DNA from: Oscillochloris sp.
GTDB lineage: Bacteria > Chloroflexota > Chloroflexia > Chloroflexales > Chloroflexaceae
Assembly (NCBI GenBank): GCA_012032775.1
Contig: JAAUQO010000007.1
Span: forward strand, 1-62,267
Reading direction: 5' to 3'
DNA: 62,267 nucleotides
Each line of letters opens with the position of its first letter. The stretch's first letter is position 1. A program made the position numbers and the translations under genes. The notes below the pieces were generated by a model. The model had not been told where the DNA came from and ran no database searches. It saw only the letters and a program-made list of their open reading frames with translations. Positions 54,226 through 62,267 of the stretch are shown here, piece by piece.

Positions 54226-55500
54226 TTACGCTTCGCGGAGCAGATGTTCCAACTCGCTGCGATCTTCTTCGTTATACGGGCCGATCACCGCCAGGTGCAT
54301 CGCATCGCGGCGAATCAGCCGGCGCGCCACCCGCATCACATCTGCGGCCTGCACCGCTTCAACCTCGGCCACCACCTGCTCCACCGGCACCACATAGCCA
54401 TAGCGCAGTTGATTATGGCCATTCCGCGAGGCCACCGCCCAGGTATCCTCCAGCGAGAGCATGATCCCGCCCTTTACCTGCTCTTTCACCAGCAACAACT
54501 CATCGGCCGAAGGGCCGTGCTCGGCCAGATCGCGCAGCGTATCCTGCGCCAGCGTCACCGCATCGCGCAGTGCATCAGGCTCGACACTGGCGTAAATCAC
54601 CCAGCCGCCCACATCGGAAAGTTCGCTGTGATACGAGCCGACACTATAGGCCAGTCCGTGTTCTTCGCGCAGAGTCTGGAACAACCGCGACGACATCCCG
54701 CCGCCCAGGATCGAGTCCAATACCTGCAACGGGCGCCGATCGGGATCGTTAAACGACAGGCCGGGCATCCCCAGGCAAAAATTTCCCTGCTCGGTCTCAC
54801 GGGAGTACAACCGCACCTGCGGGCCGGGCGCCGGTGTCGGCGTCGTCGGTGCGGCATACGCAGGGCCGGCGGGTAGATCGGCGAAGGCCTGCGCCACTGC
54901 CGCAACCACCTCGTCGTTGCGCACATTCCCCGCCACCGAGATCACCATATTCTTGCGGTGATAGTGCTGCTGGAAAAAGGCCGTTAAATCGTTCCGCTGC
55001 AAATCGCCGACCGTGGCGACGCTACCGGCAATATCGCGTCCCAATGCACTCCCGTGCCACGTCTGCTCTTGCACCAGTTCATGCACCCAATCGCCGGGCG
55101 AATCCTGTATCCCGCGGATCTCCTCGATGATCACGCGGCGTTCCTTCTCCAATTCCTGCAGGTCGAAGCGCGGGCGCTGCACCATCTCCGCCAGCACATC
55201 AAGCGCCCGATCAAAATGAATCGTCGCGACCTTCGCATAATAGACCGTTGATTCATAACTGGTCGAGGCGTTCAAATAACCGCCGACGCCTTCAACGGCC
55301 TGCGAGATCAGGCGCGCGGTGGAGTAGCGTTCGGTGCCCTTAAAGAGCATATGCTCGATAAAGTGCGCCGCACCGGCATGGGGATCGGACTCATGGCGGG
55401 CACCGGCGCCGATAAATGCGCCGATTGCAATTGAATACGTATGAGGCAGTTCCTCAACGAGGATCCGCAATCCACTTGGGAGAGTTGTCAGTGTTGGCAT
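54226..55500 (-). CDS. M16 family zinc metallopeptidase
   Basis: The 424-residue protease carries the inverted zinc motif HFIEHMLFKGT (HxxEH) and the downstream Glu helix, then the C-terminal half with R/Y substrate pocket LREEHGLAYSVGSYHSEL. It resembles processing peptidase-like M16B enzymes of bacteria, which cut signal or damaged peptides. No signal peptide is seen at MPTLTTLPSGLRILVEELP. The longer frame up to 55578 adds residues from a repeat region. Confidence 0.93.
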   Translation of the reverse strand: MPTLTTLPSGLRILVEELPHTYSIAIGAFIGAGARHESDPHAGAAHFIEHMLFKGTERYSTARLISQAVEGVGGYLNASTSYESTVYYAKVATIHFDRALDVLAEMVQRPRFDLQELEKERRVIIEEIRGIQDSPGDWVHELVQEQTWHGSALGRDIAGSVATVGDLQRNDLTAFFQQHYHRKNMVISVAGNVRNDEVVAAVAQAFADLPAGPAYAAPTTPTPAPGPQVRLYSRETEQGNFCLGMPGLSFNDPDRRPLQVLDSILGGGMSSRLFQTLREEHGLAYSVGSYHSELSDVGGWVIYASVEPDALRDAVTLAQDTLRDLAEHGPSADELLLVKEQVKGGIMLSLEDTWAVASRNGHNQLRYGYVVPVEQVVAEVEAVQAADVMRVARRLIRRDAMHLAVIGPYNEEDRSELEHLLREA

Positions 55501-55531
55501 ACCGTGTAGGATACCACACGTCCAACCCATC

Positions 55532-55552
55532 GGATACAGGATACAGGATACC
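55532..55552. repeat. Heptamer array (3 units)
   Basis: ggataca, ggataca, ggatacc: three gap-free 7-base units between the M16 peptidase start and the end of the sensor gene. Confidence 0.6.
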
Positions 55553-55580
55553 GGCTTCTTCCTGAGCTGAAGAGACAATG

Positions 55581-57082
55581 CTACCGATCCGAACGGCGCC
55601 AGAATTCCAGGAACTGCTCGCCGTGGGTGTCCTGCCCTTTCACCGATATGCGCTCCACAATGTAGCGGCGCACTTCATCCGCACACGTACATATGACAAG
55701 CAGCCGCTGCCGGCCTTGCAGATTGTTATGCTCCAGATCAACCTGAACCCTGGCCCGCCGCTCCAGCATCTGCCAGATCTGGGCATAACTATGGCCCACC
55801 AGTTCCCGTGGGTGCGCACGACGATCTGCCGGCAGAAGATATGGTTCGCCGCCACCAGGTGTTCTTCGCCGTCGATCAGCAGCACGCCGTCCGGCAAGCT
55901 ATCAAAGACGACCCGTAACACATCGCGCGAGCGTTGCAACTGGTGGGTGCGCTGCTCGACCAGATCCTCCAGCAAGCGCGTCTGTTCGGTGAGCCGGCTC
56001 ACCAGCCGCATACTTGCGCAGGCCGAGGCGACAACATTGGTGAAAATCGTCAACAGCGACCAGACACTTGCCGGGAAGCCGGCATTGCCGCTGTACAATT
56101 GCACAAAGGCGCCGATCGTCTTGCCGTGATGGGCCAGCGGGAGCGCAACACATGTCAGCCCGTTCGCCGGCGCCGTTGTCACGATCCTTCGCCCCTCAAA
56201 GGCTAGTTGGGCCGCACCGGCACATTGCTTAAGCAATTCGGCCGACGGCAGCCTGGTTGGCGGCAGAATCGCTTGCAGCCCTTGCTCAATCGGATCGCTC
56301 GGCTCCAGGTACAGCAGGCCGTGCTGCGCATTGAATACAGTGGCGCTTTTCTCTTGCAGCATCGCCGCAAGTTCGATCAGATCATGCTCGGTACTCAGAA
56401 ACTGGCTCATGCTGAGCAATGCTAATGCCTGATCGCGCCGTTGCCGTTCGCCGAGTTGGTAGCGGGCTGCGCCGAGCGCCACACCAAGCTGCGCCGCCAC
56501 CCCTTCAAGCAAAATCAGATCATGGCTGCTGAAGGCATTCGGCTGCCCGCGATGCACCGTCAGCACCCCTGCTGTAGCATTGGCCTGCCGAATCGGCACC
56601 ACAATCACACTTCCGCTGCGGTGACGCTCGCTGAACTGGAGCCAGCGCCGATCACGGGCAACATCCGAGAGCGCAACACTGCTGCCGTGGCGCAGCACCC
56701 AACCGGCCAGGCCATTTGTGATCACCTCGCCCGCAAGTGCCGCATCAAGTGTATCAACCTGTCCGTCCAGCATCGAAAGCGCCAGTTCCGGGCCTTCCGA
56801 GCCGGTCAGGATTACGCTGGCGCCGGTCAGTTGCAAATGGGCCATCACTGCGCGCAGCGTCTGGGTAACCGCCGTCTGCTGATCGAGGTTCTCGCGGAAC
56901 TCAATCGCCAATTGGGTCAGCAATGCGGTGCGCCGAAATTGATCATCGAGCAATGCCTGGGCTGCGTGTGGGGGATTCGGGTTTAGGCGCGCACGCAATT
57001 GCCCATTGATATGCTGTAACTCGCGCACCATCTGTGCCAATTCAGCGGTCGGCCGGGTGTCGAGATCGTCGCGGGAAGACAT
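55581..57082 (-). pseudogene. GAF-GAF-PAS sensor without output domain, one-base frameshift
   Basis: With one base restored near 55805-55820 the product is a 500-residue cytoplasmic sensor. A coiled start (about 1-40) is followed by a GAF domain (about 60-205), a second GAF (about 220-370), a short helix and a PAS domain (LPDGVLLIDGEEHLVAANHIF). The other frame continues HPRELVGHSYAQIWQMLE to the stop, still inside the PAS domain. No kinase, cyclase or phosphatase module follows: the end GEQFLEFWRRSDR is where a PAS usually leads into HisKA, so the protein looks cut off. AGGAG lies before ATG 57082. Confidence 0.8.
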
Positions 57083-57112
57083 AGGCCGCTCCTCGTAACC
57101 ATTTCAAACCGT

Positions 57113-57216
57113 TATAGCGGTGATCATAACGCTTGAGTCTGATCCGGAAGTGAATACCCGACTGGCGAGCCGCGCGACAGCGCGTTCAGGCATCACGCAT
57201 CAGGCATCGTGCTATA
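57113..57216. mobile_element. MITE-like element family 2, copy B
   Basis: About 104 bp, beginning TATAGCGGTGATCATAACG and ending GGCATCGTGCTATA, with the same inside as the other two copies. It sits between the sensor gene (start 57082) and the STAS gene (stop 57267). Confidence 0.75.
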
Positions 57217-57266
57217 GAGCGCCGTGGCCCGAGCAATTGGGCTTCGCGCCGATCCAAACGGCGGTA

Positions 57267-58448
57267 TCAAACATCGAGTATCCTGAGGTAGGGGGCCTGA
57301 TCCGGCCCGATCATCGCCAGTGTCTGCAACGCCGTTTCCAGATCGGCGTAACTACGCAGCATACTCAGATCGAGACCAAGGCCGACCACCGCCTGCGCCA
57401 CTTCCGGACGCATACCCACCACCAGCACCTCGGCGCCGAGTAAGCGGGCCGCATGAATCGTCTGGATCAAGCCTTGCGCCACCTGTGTATCGACAACCGG
57501 TACTCCGGTGATATCGAGCAATAACCGGCGCGCATGGTATCGGCCGACTGCTTCCAGCGCCCGCAATTGCAGAATCTCCAGGCGCGCACTATCCAATCCG
57601 CCCACAAGCGGCATCACCAGCGTGCTGTTTCCAAGCGGCAATACCGGCACACTCAACTCGCCGATCAAGATCTGTTGGCGTTGATTTTCCTCCAGCAGTT
57701 GTGCCTGGCGATCGGCCCGCTGCTGCAAATGATTCAGCGCCATCTCCAGATCGGCGGTTCGTTCAAAAACCGCGCTCTCCAGTTGGCGCGTTAATGCCTC
57801 CAACTCACGCTCGCGGCTGCGTCGCGACGCCAGGGCTTCCGTCATCTGGGTGTGTAAATTGGCGACTAAGGCCCCCAGTAACCCGGCCAGAATAGCGAAG
57901 ATAAGCGCTGTCGTTGGGTTCGGGCCGTTGGTTGTGGCACGTGCAAACCCGGCACCCGGCGCGCCGATCATTTCGAGGCCGATCGCCGTACTAACCCCGA
58001 GGATGCTGACGATCAGCGTGGCAAATAACCCACTGGAACCGGCGATCGTTCCGCCGAGCATAATCGGAATTGCCAGTGCGAAGATCGCCATTGCGCCGGA
58101 CGCCAGGGTGTTGCCGTACAGCATTGCGCTGATCAGCAGCGCCATGCTGACCGACAAGACAAGCGCCGAGCGTTGAATGTGTCCGCGGCGCAAAATCACC
58201 AGTGCAATCGCCGCCGCCAGGCCGATCCCCAGGATCAATCCGCTGATCGCAACTTTGCCGAGCAGTTCAAGCGGGGCCAGAAAGACCATTGGCAGCAAGG
58301 CCAGGGCTGCCGCAACAAAGAGCAACTCAATAAACTGGAGCAATTGAGCCTGACGGCGCTCCAAGGGATCGTTCATTGGGAGTTGATCGAGCCGGCGCTG
58401 TATCCGTACCCACATCAGGCAGTATTCCTCACCCGACGCGAACTCCAT
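57267..58448 (-). CDS. Membrane STAS-domain protein, RsbR-like
   Basis: A 393-residue protein with six helices (residues about 35-210, LLQFIELLFVAAALALLPMVF onward), a coiled coil (LESAVFERTADLEMALNHLQQRADRQ) and a C-terminal STAS domain (about 280-385; VLPLGNSTLVMPLVGGLDSARLEIL, LLLDITGVPVVDTQVAQGLI). STAS domains of the RsbR/stressosome kind relay stress or light signals. Later starts at 58415 or 58377 are possible. The mini-elements on both sides suggest it is a separate unit. Confidence 0.85.
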   Translation of the reverse strand: MEFASGEEYCLMWVRIQRRLDQLPMNDPLERRQAQLLQFIELLFVAAALALLPMVFLAPLELLGKVAISGLILGIGLAAAIALVILRRGHIQRSALVLSVSMALLISAMLYGNTLASGAMAIFALAIPIMLGGTIAGSSGLFATLIVSILGVSTAIGLEMIGAPGAGFARATTNGPNPTTALIFAILAGLLGALVANLHTQMTEALASRRSRERELEALTRQLESAVFERTADLEMALNHLQQRADRQAQLLEENQRQQILIGELSVPVLPLGNSTLVMPLVGGLDSARLEILQLRALEAVGRYHARRLLLDITGVPVVDTQVAQGLIQTIHAARLLGAEVLVVGMRPEVAQAVVGLGLDLSMLRSYADLETALQTLAMIGPDQAPYLRILDV

Positions 58449-58517
58449 ACCACCGAAGGCAGTATAACATCAGGATGCAACCGGGGAGCGCTAATTCAAT
58501 GTGCATGTTGCCCGGTT

Positions 58518-58621
58518 TATAGCGGTAAGCACAACGCCTGAACCTGATCGAGAAGCGCATATCTGGTTGGCGAGCCGGGCGGTAGCGCGGTCAGGCATCA
58601 GGCATCAGGCAGCTTGTTATA
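58518..58621. mobile_element. MITE-like element family 2, copy C
   Basis: About 104 bp, beginning TATAGCGGTAAGCACAACG and ending GGCAGCTTGTTATA. It is bounded by TATAGC and GTTATA and is the most diverged of the three copies. It lies between the STAS gene and the stop of amylosucrase. Confidence 0.72.
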
Positions 58622-58629
58622 GGTTGCAT

Positions 58630-60585
58630 TCATGTATACGGTTCCAGCCACAAGAACTGGTATGGCGCCAGCGTGAAATAGGTGTTCGCCGCCACTTCGC
58701 TGCCGCCGTTCAGATCACGGAAGCAGTAGGACAGTCCGAACAGGCGCATCCGATTAGCGCTCACCTGTTGTTCCCGTTCGCTGAAATTAGCGATCACCAG
58801 GATACGTTTCCCGGCCGCCGTGCGCACAAAGCCAAGCACATGTGGGTTTCCACTGGCGATCACCTCAAGCTGATTGCCGCCAAACGCCTCCTGGCCCTGG
58901 CGCAGTGCGATCAGTCGCAACAACTCGTTGAAAATATAGCCGCCCGGTTGCGCCATATCGTTGTGAATACCATTGTCGCGCCAATGGTACGCCACCCGAT
59001 GCACCCACCGGCTGTCATCGGCATGGGTTGCATTCCGGACATAGCTGTAATCATTCAGGGTTGCCACTTCATCGCCCAGGTAGAACAGGGGAATACCGCC
59101 GGCCGCCAGAACAACACTGTACAGCAACAGAATGCGCCGAATCGCCAGATCAGTCAGGGCGCCGTTCTGCTCGTGAATGGCCTGTTCCAAACCTGCCAGC
59201 GAAGCCAGGGTGCCGCTCACGCGCGCATCTCCGGTTACAGGGTTGGCCTGGAAGGGCACGCCGCGGGCAAATGAACCGGGGAAATCGCCGGTGTAAAAAT
59301 CGTTCAGGAAACGCCGGTGGCCGTAAGGGTCGATCCCCAGGCGCCGCGCATCTTCGTCGTCGAACGTCCAGCCGATATCATCATGGCTGCGCAGGTAATT
59401 CACCCAGCTACATCCCTGAGGAATCGCCCAGCGGGTCGCTAAACTGTGGGCCAGCAGCTTCACCTCGCGCGTTGCCAGGGCTTCCCAACACAACGCCATA
59501 AACAACGGGTTATACGAGATCTGAGCTTCCTGAAGCGAAATATACTTCACCACATCGTCGGGATGGACGATCGCTTCCGATTTGAAGATCAAGGCCGGAC
59601 ATGCGATCCGCGCCAATGCGTTGTAGGCCTGGATGATCAGGTGCGCCTGGGGTAAGTTCTCACAGCTGGTGCCGAGCTCTTTCCAGATAAAGGCCACTGC
59701 ATCGAGCCGCAACACCTCAACCCCTGTGTTTGCCAGGAAAAACAGCTCCTCGGCCATGGCACAGAAGACAGCCGGGTTGCGGTAGTTCAAATCCCACTGG
59801 AAACTGTTAAAAGTTGTCCAGACCCAGCGTTCTATGTCGGCGTCCCAGGTGAAACTGCCGCGCCGAACGGTGGGAAAGATCTCACGCAGGGTACGGTCGT
59901 ACTGATCGGGTATGGTGCGGTCGGGAAAAAGGAAGTAGAACTCTTCGTACTCGCGCTCGCCCGCCCGCGCTCGTTTCGCCCACTCGTGTTCATCCGAGGT
60001 ATGGTTGAACACAAAGTCGAGCACCAGGCTGATGCCTTCATTCCGCAATGCCGTGGCCAGATCGGCCAGTTGCTGAATCGTGCCGATATGCGGCGCAACC
60101 TGGCGATAACTGCTCACGGCGTATCCGCCGTCGTTGTTGCCCTCGGGGGCGGCAAACAATGGCATCAGGTGCAGGTAGCCGATGCCGAGTTGCTTCAAAT
60201 ACGGGATCCGCTCGTGCATTCCGGCCAGATCATCGGCGAATAGATCGACATAACATACGGCGCCGGTCAATTTCTGCGACTGATACCAGAATGGATCGGC
60301 CTCGCGCTGAGCGTCAAGCTCACGCAGTTGCCCCGGACGCCCGGCCCAGGCGTGCGCAGTTGTCGCCAGAATTGCGCCCAGATGATAGAAAAAATCATAA
60401 TTCGTGCCGTACAGTTGATGGAGCAATCGGAATAAACGTGGCCACTCAGCCCACAAACGGCGCTCAAATACCTGCCAGCCATTCGGGTCATCCTTGACCA
60501 CACCGGCCATGATTACTCGCAACGGCGGCAATAGCCGTTCCAGCGAGCGTATCGCATGCTCGCGAATCCACTCTGTTTCGCTCAT
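58630..60585 (-). CDS. ams: Amylosucrase (GH13_4)
   Basis: The 651-residue enzyme makes alpha-1,4-glucan from sucrose and releases fructose. It has an amylosucrase N-terminal helix region (about 1-105), the (beta/alpha)8 domain with FVFNHTSDEHEW, nucleophile Asp in VEVLRLDAVAFIWK, acid Glu in LIFKSEAIVHPDD, and third acid in YLRSHDDIGWTF, followed by the B-prime region and C-terminal beta domain. The length is standard. No signal peptide is seen, so it would act in the cytoplasm. A 12-bp palindrome just upstream suggests LacI-type control. Confidence 0.93.
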   Translation of the reverse strand: MSETEWIREHAIRSLERLLPPLRVIMAGVVKDDPNGWQVFERRLWAEWPRLFRLLHQLYGTNYDFFYHLGAILATTAHAWAGRPGQLRELDAQREADPFWYQSQKLTGAVCYVDLFADDLAGMHERIPYLKQLGIGYLHLMPLFAAPEGNNDGGYAVSSYRQVAPHIGTIQQLADLATALRNEGISLVLDFVFNHTSDEHEWAKRARAGEREYEEFYFLFPDRTIPDQYDRTLREIFPTVRRGSFTWDADIERWVWTTFNSFQWDLNYRNPAVFCAMAEELFFLANTGVEVLRLDAVAFIWKELGTSCENLPQAHLIIQAYNALARIACPALIFKSEAIVHPDDVVKYISLQEAQISYNPLFMALCWEALATREVKLLAHSLATRWAIPQGCSWVNYLRSHDDIGWTFDDEDARRLGIDPYGHRRFLNDFYTGDFPGSFARGVPFQANPVTGDARVSGTLASLAGLEQAIHEQNGALTDLAIRRILLLYSVVLAAGGIPLFYLGDEVATLNDYSYVRNATHADDSRWVHRVAYHWRDNGIHNDMAQPGGYIFNELLRLIALRQGQEAFGGNQLEVIASGNPHVLGFVRTAAGKRILVIANFSEREQQVSANRMRLFGLSYCFRDLNGGSEVAANTYFTLAPYQFLWLEPYT

Positions 60586-60608
60586 TGATAATCACCTTTG
60601 ATGCAAAC

Positions 60609-60620
60609 GGAACCGGTTCC
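60609..60620 (-). promoter_or_regulatory. Palindromic operator upstream of amylosucrase, LacI-type
   Basis: GGAACCGGTTCC is a perfect 12-bp palindrome with the central CG typical of LacI/GalR-family operators. It lies 24 bases before the amylosucrase start codon, over the expected promoter or leader. The regulator is not in the window. Confidence 0.6.
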
Positions 60621-60721
60621 AATTATAGCCGAAACCGGGAGGATGCGTACGCGCCGGAAGTGGATTGCGGAGCACAGGTTGTCGTAGTTCCAGGTAAAGG
60701 CTGGGCCGGCTCGGTCGATGA

Positions 60722-61477
60722 TCAGGCCAGGAGCCGCGCCGCTGCCTGGCGATACGCCTGTGTCACCGGATGATCGGGAAAGCGCAACGCAAAGATCGCC
60801 GAACTTGCCAGTGTCATCAAATCATCGGAGTGGGGGATCACTGCCGCGATTTCGCAGCCGTAGGCCTCTTCGACCCGTTGCTGCACGGCGTGCAGGTCGA
60901 AGCTCTCCGGCACTTTATTCACCAGAAGCAGCACCCGCGGCACTTCCAGCTTTTTGGCTACTTCGACCGTAACACTGGTGCCCTGATAATCTTGCTGATC
61001 GGGCCGTAAAATGATCAGCACCGCATCGGAGATCGCCAACGACAGCAATGTTTCTTCGTTCAAGCCGGGATGGGTGTCGATCAGCAGGACATCGAGGTTT
61101 AACGTCTCGACAATCCGCTGCAACCCTTCGTTCAAAAGGCCGGGATCATAGCCGTCGCGCAGAATGCGTGCGATCTCGCCGGGTTTGATACTGGCCGGAA
61201 TAAGGTAGATCGCACCACCGGACTGGTTGGGGATGGCGGCACTCAAGTCGTAGGCGGCATCCTCGATCTCACAATCGCCCCAGAGGTAGTCATTCAAGGC
61301 GAACACGATCTGATCTTCGTTGAGGCCGAAGATCACATGAATCCCAGGTGATTGGATATCGGTGTCGATCACACCGACGCGATACCCCTGCACTGCCAAC
61401 AAGAGCGTGAGATTGGCGGTTGTGTTCGATTTGCCCGTGCCGCCACGAAATGAATGCACCGAGATAATCGTCGCCAT
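60722..61477 (-). CDS. MinD/ParA-type ATPase
   Basis: A 251-residue P-loop ATPase. It starts MATIISVHSFRGGTGKSN, where the Walker A FRGGTGKSN is the variant form found in MinD-like proteins of Chloroflexota and Actinobacteria. GVIDTDIQSPGIHVIFG and VLLIDTHPGLNEETLL complete the site. ATG 61477 has GAGGGG six bases upstream. No MinC/E or secretion partner is adjacent, so its cargo is unknown. It is 64 bases downstream of the acyl-CoA-binding protein gene. Confidence 0.88.
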   Translation of the reverse strand: MATIISVHSFRGGTGKSNTTANLTLLLAVQGYRVGVIDTDIQSPGIHVIFGLNEDQIVFALNDYLWGDCEIEDAAYDLSAAIPNQSGGAIYLIPASIKPGEIARILRDGYDPGLLNEGLQRIVETLNLDVLLIDTHPGLNEETLLSLAISDAVLIILRPDQQDYQGTSVTVEVAKKLEVPRVLLLVNKVPESFDLHAVQQRVEEAYGCEIAAVIPHSDDLMTLASSAIFALRFPDHPVTQAYRQAAARLLA

Positions 61478-61541
61478 CGCCATCCCCTCGTTCAATGCAA
61501 TATGCAAAAGATCCAGAAGACAATGCACAAGCCAGAACGCC

Positions 61542-61811
61542 CTAAGCGCTGTCTTTTACCTTCAAACTCTCCACCAGATCGATATATTGTTGCATGGCAT
61601 CGTTCTGGTTGGTGCCTTTGATCTTTGCCCGAGCATCATATTTCAGGCGTGCATCCATCGGGAACAGGCCCGGCCGCGCACCATTGACATCGCCTTCCGT
61701 GGCTTGCTTGTATAGTGCATAGAGTTTGAGCAGCACATCGTTTCCCGGCCGCTTCGCAAGCTGCTGTACCTCCTGCGCCGCCGTCTCGAAGCGGGTCTTT
61801 AACTCACTCAT
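61542..61811 (-). CDS. Acyl-CoA-binding protein (ACBP)
   Basis: The 89-residue protein has the complete ACBP fold: LKTRFETAAQEVQQLAKRPGNDVLLKLYALYKQATEGDVNG, GLFPMDARLKYDARAKIKGT and DAMQQYIDLVESLK. It should bind long-chain acyl-CoA esters in the cytoplasm. The usual W in the WxAW segment is replaced by Y (KYDAR). ACBPs are widespread in eukaryotes and patchy in bacteria. GAGG lies before ATG 61811. Confidence 0.93.
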   Translation of the reverse strand: MSELKTRFETAAQEVQQLAKRPGNDVLLKLYALYKQATEGDVNGARPGLFPMDARLKYDARAKIKGTNQNDAMQQYIDLVESLKVKDSA

Positions 61812-62190
61812 AGTTGCCTCCAGCATGTGCCAATTACGTCTTAATCGGATCGCTATCCTACCATCTTGCCCGTTCTCACGCAACAAATACCGTACCCTTA
61901 TTCCTGCATATTGGCAGCGAATTCGTTAAAACACCGCAAATCAGGCTGTTCACCCCGCCCGAGGCGAAGCGACACTGTGAACCGTTTGTCGGCGTACATC
62001 GTCTTCCTGAGAGGAAGCTGACATGGCGCTCGCGTACGACATATCCTCGGATGGAACCGGGCAACATGTCGTTCTACTGTTCGAAGCCGATCGCTGGTTC
62101 CTATGCTCAACCCCACTTCCGGCCCCTGCATCCTGTATCCTAGAGCGATCCTATTCAGGTTGTGCCGTCGGTTCTGCATACTGCTCCAGC
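61812..62190. other. Interval without a convincing gene
   Basis: This 379-base stretch holds the promoter region of the acyl-CoA-binding protein gene and no gene I can support. A frame opening at ATG 62023 behind GAGGAAG runs off the right edge but consists largely of the terminal repeat. Two copies of a tgNatcc heptamer occur near 62130. Confidence 0.4.
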
Positions 62191-62267
62191 GGTTCTCGGT
62201 TCTGGGTTCTCGGTTCTGGGTTCTCGGTTCCCGGTTCTGGGTTCTCGGTTCCCGGTTCTGGGTTCTC
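62191..62267. repeat. Heptamer array GGTTCTN (11 units, continues beyond the window)
   Basis: Eleven gap-free 7-base units GGTTCTC, GGTTCTG or GGTTCCC fill the last 77 bases. Variants alternate mainly C/G at position seven. The array is cut by the window edge, so its full length is unknown. Confidence 0.9.

Noticed and set aside
62023..62267. Open frame running off the right edge
   Set aside because: The second half is only the heptamer repeat read in frame, and the first half has no likeness to a known protein.
1..62267. CRISPR array, tRNA or rRNA genes
   Set aside because: No direct repeats with unique spacers and no TWCGAN2-type tRNA arms or rRNA-conserved segments were found by eye.

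Overview
The window looks like a 62 kb piece of a GC-rich (about 60-65%) genome from the phylum Chloroflexota, probably class Chloroflexia. This rests on several signs together. These are proline/threonine-rich lipoproteins and Tat proteins with tandem-repeat linkers, receptor-like Ser/Thr kinase relics, multi-domain GAF/PAS sensors, an amylosucrase, a groESL operon with CIRCE operators, DUF5946 and DUF3095 proteins, and many non-coding mini-elements. Genus cannot be decided from the sequence alone. No rRNA, tRNA or CRISPR array was seen.

Layout. 1-2.3 kb is an AT-richer accessory patch: the end of a possible transposase, a strong intrinsic terminator, a decayed receptor kinase and a short dehydrogenase relic. 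2.3-9.4 kb (minus) holds a single-chain type IIG restriction-modification enzyme, Lon protease and a MutT-like Nudix hydrolase. 9.7-17.2 kb (plus) holds a small (p)ppGpp hydrolase, a three-gene signalling operon (receiver-kinase, HD-GYP, GAF-PAS-kinase-receiver), a TetR regulator, a nitroreductase and a SnoaL-like protein. 17.4-25.7 kb holds lipoproteins, a solute-binding protein, and a run of zinc-ribbon, ParA and polytopic membrane proteins that may be relics of a complex-I-like membrane arm. 25.8-28 kb is groESL between two CIRCE operators and a strong terminator. 28-32 kb carries a LuxR-type HTH, DUF5946, GNAT, SulP and BioY proteins. 32.3-37.3 kb (plus) is an envelope cluster: a DUF368 polyprenyl-phosphate translocase, a Tat metallophosphoesterase, a phosphodiester glycosidase and a polysaccharide deacetylase, with a possible PHO box. 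37.3-41.1 kb (minus) carries YetF-like, LPxTG/DUF4397 and five-module repeat surface proteins. 41.6-46.7 kb (plus) has a VKOR-like protein, a subtilase relic, an IS605-type tnpB, an alpha/beta hydrolase and an S9 peptidase. 46.8-62.3 kb is mostly minus: DUF3095, glycosyltransferase, CorA, GNAT, GabT-like aminotransferase, amine-oxidase-like flavoprotein, M16 peptidase, a GAF/PAS sensor, a STAS protein, amylosucrase, a MinD-like ATPase and an acyl-CoA-binding protein.

Three patterns cut across the genes. First, seven otherwise good genes are each broken by one single-base indel, and in each case adding or removing one base restores a length divisible by three. This suggests sequencing or assembly errors, or a genome losing genes. 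The receptor kinase relic has two further shifts. Second, two families of mini-elements with inverted ends sit between genes: about 94-127 bp (two copies) and about 105 bp (three copies). Third, at least seven intergenic sites carry short tandem arrays with a period of exactly seven bases but different unit sequences, and the window ends inside one of them.

The clearest functional grouping is the envelope/phosphate cluster at 32.3-37.3 kb. The most uncertain but intriguing one is the zinc-ribbon/ParA/membrane-protein run at 21.2-25.0 kb.
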